The notes under the pieces are model-generated. The model had not been told where the DNA came from and ran no database searches. It saw only the letters and a list, made by a program, of their open reading frames with translations. 24,141 bases of DNA from Chromera velia (Eukaryota; Sar; Chromeraceae), in contig JAHBMJ010005183.1 in the NCBI GenBank assembly GCA_018398765.1, forward strand, positions 48,556 to 72,696, given 5' to 3'. Shown here piece by piece: positions 11,355-20,167 of the stretch (position 1 is its first letter; each line of letters starts with the position of its first letter). The position numbers were made by a program, and so were the translations under genes.

Positions 11355-13311
11355 CGCGAAGCCTCTTTCCCTGCTTTCTTCATCGCACCTGAATCTGCAA
11401 TTCACGGTTCAACTGTTCATGTCCATTTGTGAGCACCACCATTGCCACATAGTTGCTCCCTACACCCAAACTACGAGCATAAAAAAGAACAGCATGTTTT
11501 GACCCGTGCATTGCTTTTTCCCCCTTCTCTCTGTCGAATGCTTGGAGATGGCAGCATTTATGAATCTGGGTGATGTCTTTTCCAGAAAACAATCACACGC
11601 ATACTCTCTGCTTCTCCTCTTGCAGCGAAGGAGGATGTAGAGGAGAAGAAGGAGGAGGAGCCGAAGGAGGAAGAGAAGCCCGAGGAAGAAGCGCCCAAGG
11701 AGGAGGAAAAAGCGGAAGAGGAGGAGAAGAAAGAGGAAGAAGAGAAGAAGGAGGAGGAAGAGAAGAAGGAAGAGGAGGAGAAGAGAGAGGAAGCAATCGA
11801 GCAGGCTGCGGACACATGGTTCGGTCAGGACCAGACAGAAGACGAGAAGAAGGACGATGCATCCGGTACGTGAGGATTCGTTGTTTCTTTGCGCATCTCA
11901 CGTGCGGTTCCGCGTGCTTTTTTGTCCAATTCTCTCGGACCTTTTCGACCTTCCAAAATCTCTATCTTCCTTTCTGATTCAGCATTGATTTTTGTCTTTC
12001 TGATGGATTGCGCAGTAGATTGGCCATTGGCGATTGGCCAAAAATTGCGGGTATTTGTTTCTCCTGCATGCCAAGACTCCTTCCTGCCGGCATTTCAGAA
12101 ACGCAAAACAAACAAAAACTTAACGAGGACCCAACTGCAGTTAGAGAAAAAGTACTCAGTGTGAAGATTGAAACATAACCCCATCATCAATTCTGCAGGC
12201 GATGCTGAGACAAAGGAGGAGGAGGAGAAGCCCGCCGAGGAAGAGAAGAAGGAAGAACCCCAGATGACAGAAGAGCAGGAGCAGAAGCTCGAAGAAGCAG
12301 GTGTGTGCGTGCGTCAGTTGCTTCGCCTTGCTCGACAGAGAACAGGGAGGACAGAGCTTGAGCGAATCACTGTAGAGAAAAGAACATTCAGGAGGGAAGG
12401 GAAGTCAGCATTCAACCTGGCGGCATGACCGCTATGATCTTCTCGTGTTTAACAGACCCCCTCTGTACTGCCAGTCAGAGAATGAAAAGAATAACCACAT
12501 GGGTTTTGGTTTCTGTCTTTCACTTGTAGACAAGGGGGAAAGTTCAGGCTCTCCCTCTACGCTCGTTCTTTGAGGCAGACAGCTTTCGGGGCAGAAGAAG
12601 GGGAGGAGCACTTGTGAAGTCTCCTTAATTGTTCTATCTCTATTTTTCTCCCTATCTGCAGGTCAAGCATTCGGCCTTTTCGGCGCGGCTGAGGGTGACA
12701 CAGAGGAGAAGAAGCAGGAAGAGGAGGAGAAAAAGGAAGAGGAGGAGGAGAAGAAGGAGGAGGAATTCGTCCCGACTGAGGAGCAAGAGAAGAAGATCGA
12801 GGAGGCAGGTAAGCCAAAAGCAAAAGCCATTTTTCTCTCAGATTTATTTCGTACGAAGAAAGAAGGAATGAAAGGAAGGTTCCGAGGTACTCACAGAGGA
12901 CACATGGAAGACGCCATCTGTTCTTTTTCTTTCGCGTGCCTGCCTGGGTCCTTCTTGTGACCCTTTCGCTTCCCTTGCACTGGTGCCTTTTGACTTGATT
13001 GATTTGTCTCGTTCTCTTCTCCTCAAACATGTGCCCTGTCTGTTCTTCATCCGGTCTTCAAAATCCAGAAAGGCCATCAGGACCATCTCGACACGAGCCG
13101 TGAGGACACCACCCCCACAGTAACTTTCCCGTCTCTGCTCCCTTCCTTTCTCTTTCGACAGCATGGATGCAACCTGTGAGCAACAAATTTTGATGCGTGT
13201 GCGTGATTCTGGCGTATACAACCGGACGCGTGCATCCATTCGACCATCCATCTCTCCACTGAATCAATCAATCATTTAAATCTGCCTTCAGGAGACGCCT
13301 GGGGTTTCTGA
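8947..13311 (+). CDS. Dpy-30/RIIa-like protein with acidic repeat tail (11 exons, 350 aa)
   Basis: Exons: 8947-9063, 9153-9209, 9503-9642, 9858-9993, 10315-10348, 10660-10685, 11099-11132, 11626-11865, 12199-12300, 12662-12808, 13292-13311; total 1053 nt, every junction in phase, TGA 13309-13311. Residues 1-104 are a compact beta-rich region (MEVYLTKAG..., [19 protein letters not shown]), perhaps C2-like. Residues ~112-150 have [18 protein letters not shown] and [13 protein letters not shown], matching the Dpy-30/RIIa docking pattern (helix pair ending RPxDPxxF). In that family the motif dimerises and docks AKAP-like helices, often in cilia or chromatin complexes. Residues ~170-350 are Glu/Lys-rich, with copies [16 protein letters not shown] and [17 protein letters not shown] and a looser [12 protein letters not shown]. 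The copies support the last two exons. The exon-2 donor GTCCGT and exon-4 donor GTTAGT are non-standard. Alternative: a longer last exon near 13557-13640. Family assignment is moderate; role unknown. Confidence 0.72.
10364..10455. repeat. Compound (CA)n(GA)n(CAGA)n microsatellite
   Basis: Three consecutive simple repeats lie in intron 5 of the Dpy-30-like gene, beginning about 15 nt after the 5' splice site at 10348/10349. Confidence 0.9.
11203..11353. repeat. Compound (CT)n(TG)n(CT)n(TG)n microsatellite
   Basis: 150 nt of alternating CT and TG blocks in the same order twice, inside the intron 11133-11625 of the Dpy-30-like gene. The order suggests a duplicated compound repeat. Long SLSL/CVCV frames here are artefacts. 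Confidence 0.9.
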
Positions 13312-14570
13312 GACTCCATCGGGTCTGGAGAAGAAGGGACGGGTTGGAACGGTCAGACAGTCGAGTGATTCGCAGAGAGAGTCTTGTCTGTGTCTCTAGA
13401 GATCTGCGTGTCGATCGATCTGTCCGTCTTTTCGAACGGTTGCTTTTCCACAATTGCATACTCTTGTGCCTCTCAGCGCATTTCTCCACAGGTGTGTTTG
13501 GGTCCTTCTTCATTTGTGTTGACACTTTGTTGTCTGTCTGTGTGTCGGTATGTGCAGGAACGCAGAAGCAGAGAAAGAATTTGAATTCACGGAGACGGGA
13601 GGGAAAGCAACTGCGAGGAATCGACGAAGTTTGGCGATGAGATGAAGAACCAGAACTGGAGCACAGGGGCATGCAGGGGGGAATTGAAGGAAAGGGACGT
13701 AAGGATTCGTTGATGAGAGAGGCGGATCCGGGATCTGAAGGGAATTTGAATTCAGATCTTTTTCTTTCTCTCGCCGTACCTGAGCCTCAAAAAAGTGAAT
13801 TCAATTTTTCTTTTCATTGGTCATGTGAGTTTGCTTCTCTCTGTCTGATGAATCCAGTGCGTGACTGACCGGAATCTTTCTGAACTCAACAAACCAAACA
13901 TAGAGAGAGTGAGTGCACAGAAGGGAAAGAACATGCTGATCGAATTTTCTGTGCACAGAAAAGTGCACTCACAGGGCAATCGGAGACCAAGCAAACGAAC
14001 AAAGATGATGCAGGCAGAAGCAAACCTACGTGATCAGATCAGATCGAGTGGAAGCAGCTGCATCATGCGTCCGTTGTGAGGGGGAGGCCTCCGTTCTCTC
14101 CATCCATCCATCAGTCTGTCTGTCTGGTTTGCTTCCTCTCGGTCGTTCACTCCTCCCTCCATTGACTCTTCAGTTCAGTCATGATTGTATAGAGACAACA
14201 ACCTTTGCTTCATTCCCGTGGACGGTCAAAGAACCCTGCAGAAAACAAGGGGGGAAGGAGACAGAAAGGAGTCAAGAAAAACTCCGAGTGAGTAGCAAAG
14301 CCAATTAATCGAAGAAAATTTGACGAGTCGATGGACTGATTCTGGGTTTCTTCTTCATGGTTGATTGGGTGTATGGGGAGGGGTGTGATTGCATGAATGA
14401 AAGGATTCATCCATCACGTCAGTCAGGAAGTCCCAGTGGTTGCATGGATGCATGCGCGGGCCCTGTGCCCGTCTTCTTCCCTCCGTCTGTTTGTACCTCA
14501 ATTGTCTGTCCCGTTTGTTTGTCTGACGTTCTTTAGTACTCTCTAGATTCAAGAAAGTCCAAGTTTCAAA
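13312..14570. other. Gene-poor region downstream of the Dpy-30-like gene
   Basis: The first part is probably 3' UTR or an alternative last exon: an AG at 13556 or 13570 leads into a frame closing near 13640-13645. The rest has TCCA and GTCT short repeats but no exon with agreeing borders, no RNA gene and no transposon ends that I can see. Confidence 0.4.
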
Positions 14571-15556
14571 AAAGGTATACGTCGGCTCAGAGTGCTCCTA
14601 CATCTTCCTTATGCACACTGCTCCTTCCTTACATATGCTTGCGAGGAGGGAAAGATGTACGGAATTAAGGCTGATCAAAGAACTAAGAAGTAAAGCTTCT
14701 CTCACTCATTGTATACGATGAAACATTCCTTCATCCTAGCCTTCATCATAGTAGAGTTTAAACTATAGTATAGAATAGTTTATTCTAGAGATTGTTTTGA
14801 TTCATTTTTATTTTGATTTGGTGAATGATATACAGTGAGGAATGTTTTTTTATATTGTAATAGTTATATTTTGAGAAAAGAAAGTTATATTGGTATCTAA
14901 ATTAATTATTAATGCAATTTAAATGAATGAATGAATAAGTTAGGTTAAAGCTGGTAAGCCACCTCTTAGGCTCTGGCCAACCCGGCATGTCATGCAGAAA
15001 TTTGTTATGCAACCTAGATTCTATGGGGAGGGCATTTGAAGGCTTGCAAGACTAGGCGGCCCCTTCGTTTTAGTCTTAAGCACACACGTCGGACGGAGGT
15101 GCCTCGGTCCTCGGAAAAGACAAAACCTGCATATAGCACACAACAGACCACCCCCCCCACCTTCCCCCAATGGTCTACAAGAGCAGGACTAATTTTCTCC
15201 CCCACAAATATATTAATTTTCTAAAGACTAAAGTTTTTTTAAATACCGTGACATAGCTTTTTTATGTACATTTAATTTGTTCATAATGTTTTCCTTATAG
15301 TTGTTGGATAATTTAATTCAAGAGACTTTTTTTTTGCGTCGGTATACCTTAATTTGGAGAGTTTCCAGGATAAGTTTTTCACTAGGTTTTTCATGCTCAT
15401 GAATTATAGTTTGTAGATGTTTTTCCTCAAAAATCATCTGCGGTGCTAAACAAAGCTAAAAGAGCTACTTGCATGAAAGTAAAGTTTCAGAACAAATCTC
15501 TATGAAATTTCAAAGTAGAGTTCGAACAACGTCTGCTTCAACAGCATTCAGCAGTA
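14571..15556. other. AT-rich intergenic kilobase
   Basis: 14690-14945 and 15200-15340 are strongly AT-rich compared with the flanks; 14950-15180 between them is mixed and holds homopolymer C runs. There is no convincing ORF. A 63-codon - strand frame (15014-15205) has no recognisable feature. It could be an old transposon remnant, but no terminal repeats were found by eye. Confidence 0.4.
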
Positions 15557-17246
15557 TCACTGCATGCTAGTATATGAGTGTATGGAGTAGTCCGACCATG
15601 ACGCATCTGCACATTCCTCTCTGTTTCCTGGCCATAGCTGCTCTGCCCCCTTAAGTTCAATCACGTCAAAAACTTGGGCTTTCAAGCGGGGGCACTGGTT
15701 CTTGTGCCCCCCCGGCTTTTTTTTCCAGTCTTTCCTCTGACACTCAGCCCCGCAGTACACAACCATCTGGCAGACAGCGCAGTATTTGAAGGAGGAAACC
15801 CAAGCTCCACAAACTAAACAAGGGGGGGGAGAAATGACAAGTGCAGTCCTTGGGCCTCATTAACTGAGAATCGGTCCGAGATCTAGATGCGGGGTGCACG
15901 TTGCAAAGACGAGAGAAATTCACAAACAATTCCCCGATTGGTAGCGTCTCCAGTCTCAGAGACGGACAGTTTCTCTGAGCCCAGAGAAGCTCTGGATAGT
16001 CTTTGACGTCGGTATTGGAGGGTTTGGTCGCTGCTTCCAACCAAGCGATGAAAATTGTGAGGTAGTCGGCATTTTGTGCACCCTGATGCAGCCGCCTCAT
16101 GTCTCTCAACAAGCTCTCTTTCTCTCGCAGAATATACTCTTGAACAGCCGAGTTCCGTACTGCCCAAGCAACAGCAAACATGCGAAGCGTCGCTTTACTG
16201 CAGCACATGGCTTCGAGCGACATTTCGGAAACATGAAAAAGAGACGAATTCGGGTTTCGATCCTCCTCAATTCTTGTGACAGCTCTTTAGAACAAATCCA
16301 TTGCATCTTCGTTCGCATCCTCACCGACAAAAATGCTGTGCTGTTGCTCATCAAAAACGTCCCGCTTGGCAAGCTTGTAGTAAGTGCGCATTTGTTGGAA
16401 AAGGGGATAGTTGGTGCGATAATGGGACAGCCACAGAGAGGCTCGCATCAAGTGGGAGAAGTCGAGCGGCTTCCCGTCGTCTTCATCAAAATCGGAAATA
16501 TCCCCTTCGCTTGCACTCACAGGCTGGGAGGCATTCAAGGCACAGACAGCCTCTTCAGAAATTGTACAACCCTCGTTGAATGCAGCCACTAGATTTTCGA
16601 GAGGAATGATCCGAAACGGCAACTGCAGTGTGACTCGCATTCTTCGGATAGCATTCCTCATCGAGCGCACGAAGACAGGGCTTTTCCAGAGCACCTGACC
16701 TAACCTCTTGTCTCTTCGGATGAAAGTGCAGAGCAACGTGGCACCAGCACCCCAAAGGATACCCAAAATTTTGTGCTCATTCGACTGCGTGTCATCTATC
16801 ATGAAAGACAACTTAAAGAAAGGAGACGGGCACCATACAGCCCAGCAAGTTAGGAGCTGAAGCAAGAAACAGAACACATTCTCTATTTAGAGAACTTGAC
16901 TGATAAGACTGCTCTGATCAAAACCTGATTTGAGACAGGAACCCAGTGCTATCGCCACAGCCAAAATCTAACGACAGGTAGTCACAAAGACAGGAAAAGT
17001 CTCCAAACGATCGTTCAACCCTTTCAAAATGTTCAAAAAAACAATTTTCAGGGTAAGCAGCTCCTCCACCTTTCGTCTCAGGGGGGCCAGCTCTTCTCCT
17101 TCAAGCAACCCCTTGGGAATTTGGACAAGCCCTGGTGTTTTGCCTTCCCCACTCGCCTTACTCTCCTGCTCAGGCCACTCAGCCGCCCCTCCCCCCTTCC
17201 CATTCTGCTGTCCAAATGTCCATCTTTTGGTAAAACGTATGGGAGT
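15557..17246 (-). pseudogene. MYND zinc-finger gene, broken and truncated at its 5' side
   Basis: The C-terminus (15829-15557) has a full MYND pattern: CLVC, nine residues, CAVC, then YCGAECQRKDW, H and C, as in zinc-binding protein-interaction fingers. Upstream, 16286-15830 is open in another frame (LRMFAVAWAVRNSAVQEY..., YPELLWAQRNC); the two meet at a run of eight G (15822-15829), so a 1-nt indel is likely. 16862-16290 is open (ILGILWGAGATLLC..., an acidic DEDDGK stretch) and ends at in-frame TAA 16289-16287. A further frame at 17246-16968 (IPKGLLEGEELAPLRRKVEE) is probably an upstream exon; an acceptor TTGCTTCAG lies near 16863. The upstream frame closes inside the inverted-repeat arm ending at 17240. 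Alternatively short introns could remove the breaks. Closest substrate or partner: unknown. Confidence 0.55.
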
Positions 17247-17618
17247 TCACGCGGAGCCAGACCAAACTAGACAACGGAGCGGGAACGCAGGTTCAGCTGG
17301 AACGAACTGCATGTGCGCACGTGCGTAGGCCGGGGTCGGGCCCTGAGGCATGAGCGCGACTGAACGCCGATTGCGTCACGTAGAGAATCGCCGCGGACGA
17401 AGAATTGGCAAGAGCCGAATAATGACAAAAAAGAGATGGGAATAGCAAGGAGAGACAGCAAAGAAATAGACTAACAAAAAGAGAGCAAGCTGTAAAAGCG
17501 AGAGACGGCAAGCGAGACGGCCTAAAAGATTGTTGAAAAGTGAATCGGTACATGTTTTTTTTTACCTACGAAAAACCGGAATCGGTGGAGGGGTAAAAAT
17601 GAAAGAACGACCGAGGAT
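17240..17618. repeat. Left arm of a ~380-bp inverted repeat
   Basis: Its reverse complement aligns base by base with 17862-18241, with scattered single differences (mostly C/T and A/G) and few or no gaps. I estimate above 90 percent identity. Similarity ends at 17240, where the neighbouring - strand MYND-gene frame also loses its 5' continuation. Confidence 0.92.
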
Positions 17619-17621
17619 TTT

Positions 17622-17726
17622 GCATGGTCAGGCTCGGCCCGTGCTCACTATCTGCGCTCAGCTGGGCTCCCCACCCCCTTTCTGCCGCTGGCGCAGATAA
17701 GATCTGGCTCCGAGGGTCCGCCCCCA
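17622..17726 (+). repeat. 105-bp direct repeat, copy 1
   Basis: Matches 18343-18447 at a constant offset of 721 with about four substitutions, all transitions, and no gaps. It begins GCATGGTCAGGCTCGG and ends near GGGTCCGCC. It sits 3 nt beyond the end of the left inverted-repeat arm, in the loop of the fold-back. Confidence 0.93.
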
Positions 17727-17861
17727 TGTCCCGAGGTAGGCCGACGAATCAGGCTACGTCCTTCCGCTGGCGGACTCGTTATGTGCCGGGCTACCCGGAG
17801 GCAGGCTGGCCGAGTCTCCAAGGGAGGGTGGGCAGGCGTCAGTTCGGTCCCTCAAACGCGA

Positions 17862-18241
17862 AATTCTCGGTCGTTCTTTCATTTTTACCCCTCCACCGAT
17901 TCCGGCTTTTCGTAGGTAAAAAAAAATATGCACCGATTCACTTTTCGACAATCTTTTAGGCTGTCTCGCTTGCCGTCTCTCGCTTTTACAGCTTGCTCTC
18001 TTCTTGTTAGTCTATTTCTTTGCTGTCTCTCCTTGCTATTCCCGTCTCCTTTTTGTCATTATTCGGCTTTTGCCAATTCTCCGTCCGCGGCGATTCTCTA
18101 CGTGACGCAATCGGCGTTCAGTCGCGCTCACGCCTCAGGGCCTGACCCCGGCCTGCGTACGTGCGCACGTGCAGTTCGTTCCAGCTGAACCTGCGTTCCC
18201 ACTCCATTGTTTGGTTTGGTCTGGCTCCGCATGAACTCCCA
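17862..18241. repeat. Right arm of the ~380-bp inverted repeat
   Basis: Reverse complement of 17240-17618. The two arms are separated by ~243 nt containing direct-repeat copy 1 and ~135 nt of unique GC-rich DNA (17727-17861). The apparent ORFs in the arms (QSFRLSRLPSLAF...) occur in both copies and are not taken as genes. Confidence 0.92.
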
Positions 18242-18342
18242 TTTCAGCTTCCACACTCCTTTTTCCTCCTTTGCTACTGCCCCTGTCCTCCCTGTGATGT
18301 TATATATGTGTAGGTTTCCTGCCTATACTCTGGTTTTGCCAG

Positions 18343-18447
18343 GCATGGTCAGGCTCGGCCCGTGCTCACTATCTGTGCTCAGCTGGGCTCCCCGCCCCCT
18401 TTCTGCCGCTGGCGCAGATAAGATCTGGCTCTGAGGGTCCGCCTCCA
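18343..18447 (+). repeat. 105-bp direct repeat, copy 2
   Basis: Second copy of 17622-17726. It lies between the end of the recombinase frame (18770) and the right inverted-repeat arm, so reading the retrotransposon strand the order is YR, direct repeat, arm, direct repeat, inverted arm. Confidence 0.93.
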
Positions 18448-18769
18448 CACCCCCACAACCCCGCGAAGAAGATTACCATCGCGCCGCAGCGCACCAGCCG
18501 GGCCTAGCCCGGGGTGACCGTGGAGCTAGCAGCCGGGCGGCTAGCCGGGCGGCTTGGCCCCGGCCGTCATCCATCTCCCGCTACGTGACTAGCCCACGTC
18601 CCTCTACTGGGACAGTAGCTTAGTAAGTCCTATGTGTACCTTAGTGTCTAACTTCATCCTCTGTACGTCATCAATGATATGCACATGATTAATCACTGTC
18701 TGCTACAACCTTCTTTGGGTCTGCTTTTTTCCCGCTGCATAGCGCAGCTTCTTTGGGCTTAGCGTTTCC
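18448..18769. other. 3' non-coding part of the retrotransposon
   Basis: GC-rich at 18460-18575, including a perfect tandem 12-mer AGCCGGGCGGCT at 18531-18554, then mixed sequence up to the recombinase stop. If the recombinase TAG at 18770-18772 were read through, its frame would continue about 26 codons to a TAA near 18692. No separate gene is seen. Confidence 0.45.
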
Positions 18770-19831
18770 CTAACACATGCTTACAATATGTCCTGCAATT
18801 TCCTCTACTTCTCTTGCCGTATACGCCATCCATGTATTTATACTATTATGCTCCAGGATATTAACCGCTACGTCTACTGGCAGATTCGCTTTCCTCGCTG
18901 CCGTATGCCCACTTCTACGCAGCGAGTGCGTCGTAAAGTCCGTATACTCCCTCTCTGGAAGACACTTTGTGATTGCTTTCTTCAGTACCTTCTGCCACGC
19001 CTCCCTCGTGAGGGGCCTCTCTGCCCACTGATGGCCATATGCGTCCGTCGCCCGGAAAAGTGTCCCGCTTTTCGGGGCTTTCTCTAGGAACTCCAAGATC
19101 CTTTGCCCCAGTGCCGTTCCGTCTGTCCCTACTAGTGGGATCGGGCACATCGTGCCTCTGCCCTACCTGTCCCCCTTCGATCTGTGTATATAACAAGCCA
19201 CAAACGGTGGCTTTGCTTTGTCTCTCAATATGAAATCTTCTCTCCCTCTCGCCAAGATCTCCCCAATTCTCTTCGCCGGAAAGAACGCCAACACCGTAAT
19301 CGCTATGTTTCGTAGGGCGTCTAGTGACCCTTGCCCCTCCTAATACTCTATCAGCTTCAACACCTCTTCTTTCGAAAGCCTCTCTTTCGTCTTCACTGAG
19401 TTGTCAGCCAACTTGTGCAAGCCCGTAAAAAAATACTGGAGGCTATCGCTTTCAAATGGCGGCTGTTTGTGCCTGTGCATATGATGCCACGATCTCACCG
19501 CTCCCCTCAACGTTCCTATTTCATTCCCCTTCAGCCCTTTCAGATGCGCGAACCCCATCTTTACATCCAGCGCACACCGCATAGGCAACAAGAACGGGTT
19601 TGATCTCTCCAACTTCCTTAGCGCCGCTTCATACCGCCGCTTCGTGCTCGCTTCCAGAGCTGCGGCCTCTATCTCCTCCGCCACTTTCGCGAGCTCATCC
19701 TTTGGTGTTGGGTCTGGCTTGTTATTACTGGCCAGCACCAACTCCCTCTGTGACAGGAACCCTACGTGTTTTGCCTTCTGGGACAGCGTCCTGGCCTTGC
19801 TTCCCTGCCTCTGAGCTGACCCTGCATTCGG
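18770..19831 (-). CDS. Tyrosine recombinase of the retrotransposon, with two internal TAG codons
   Basis: One continuous frame from after a TGA at 19834-19832 to TAG 18772-18770, interrupted only by TAG at 19342-19340 and 19165-19163. The N-terminal part (EAAALEASTKRRYEAALRKL) resembles the SAM-like core-binding domain. The catalytic part shows AKRIGEIL (first Arg), HSLRRSGHTAA (HxxR box), LEHNSINTW (second His) and AYTAR with the expected nucleophile Tyr. It would cut and rejoin DNA through a 3'-phosphotyrosine link to insert the element. There is no good ATG at the beginning of the frame; a short overlapping frame (19985-19725) could supply one by frameshift. It is either decayed with its active site kept, or expressed through TAG readthrough. 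Confidence 0.85.
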
Positions 19832-19985
19832 TCATGATATATGTATCGCACCCGTTCACGGTTTCCACTTCGCTAGCGCACCGCCATGCATGCACTTTGT
19901 TTAGCACTTTGATCAGTACTGCCCTTATGCCTATCGCTGGGACTAATACCTGGACTATGCCCTCCCTATTGCTAATTTCTGCCAT
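19725..19985 (-). CDS. Short ORF overlapping the recombinase frame
   Basis: ATG 19985, 86 codons, ending TAA at 19725. It overlaps the open part of the recombinase frame by ~107 nt in another frame. Its C-terminal third is read from the same DNA as the recombinase N-terminus. It contains IGIRAVLIKVLNKVHAW. It may be the true N-terminus of the recombinase reached by a frameshift, or a chance frame. No domain is recognised. Confidence 0.3.
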   Translation of the reverse strand: MAEISNREGIVQVLVPAIGIRAVLIKVLNKVHAWRCASEVETVNGCDTYIMTECRVSSEAGKQGQDAVPEGKTRRVPVTEGVGAGQ

Positions 19986-20167
19986 CTCGGTAATAATTTA
20001 TGGCAATTATACTAACATTGCCTACTATATATCAGGTTTTGTATGTCTACTTTTTCTAACTCTTTTGCATTACAATTCTTTGAAGTTTACTATTGATAGT
20101 TCTATCGGTTTTGACTTTCTACATGCCGTTAACACTGTGACTTGCGCCGCGGTTGTCTGAAATTTCC
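19986..20167. other. AT-rich spacer between RNase H and recombinase frames
   Basis: Markedly AT-rich (especially 19990-20110) between two GC-balanced coding frames of the same element. No ORF of note on the - strand. It could be an intron, an internal promoter for the recombinase, or a small insertion. Confidence 0.4.

Noticed and set aside
10959-11502. ORFs of HTHTHT, SLSLSL and CVCVCV on both strands
   Set aside because: Translations of (CT)n/(TG)n microsatellites inside an intron of the Dpy-30-like gene.
15014-15205. 63-codon - strand ORF (MGEKISPALVDHWGK...)
   Set aside because: Short, in mixed AT-rich DNA with C homopolymers, no borders or motif to support it.
14571-15350. GGTATAC words at both sides of the AT-rich block as possible terminal inverted repeats
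   Set aside because: Only about nine bases match and GGTATACC is itself palindromic; too weak for transposon ends.
16074-16592. 172-codon + strand ORF
   Set aside because: Antisense to the MYND-gene frames; no motif and no start context.
18480-18560. GC-rich block considered as a tRNA or structured RNA gene
   Set aside because: No cloverleaf arms or A/B boxes could be paired by eye; it is better explained by a tandem 12-mer in the element's 3' region.
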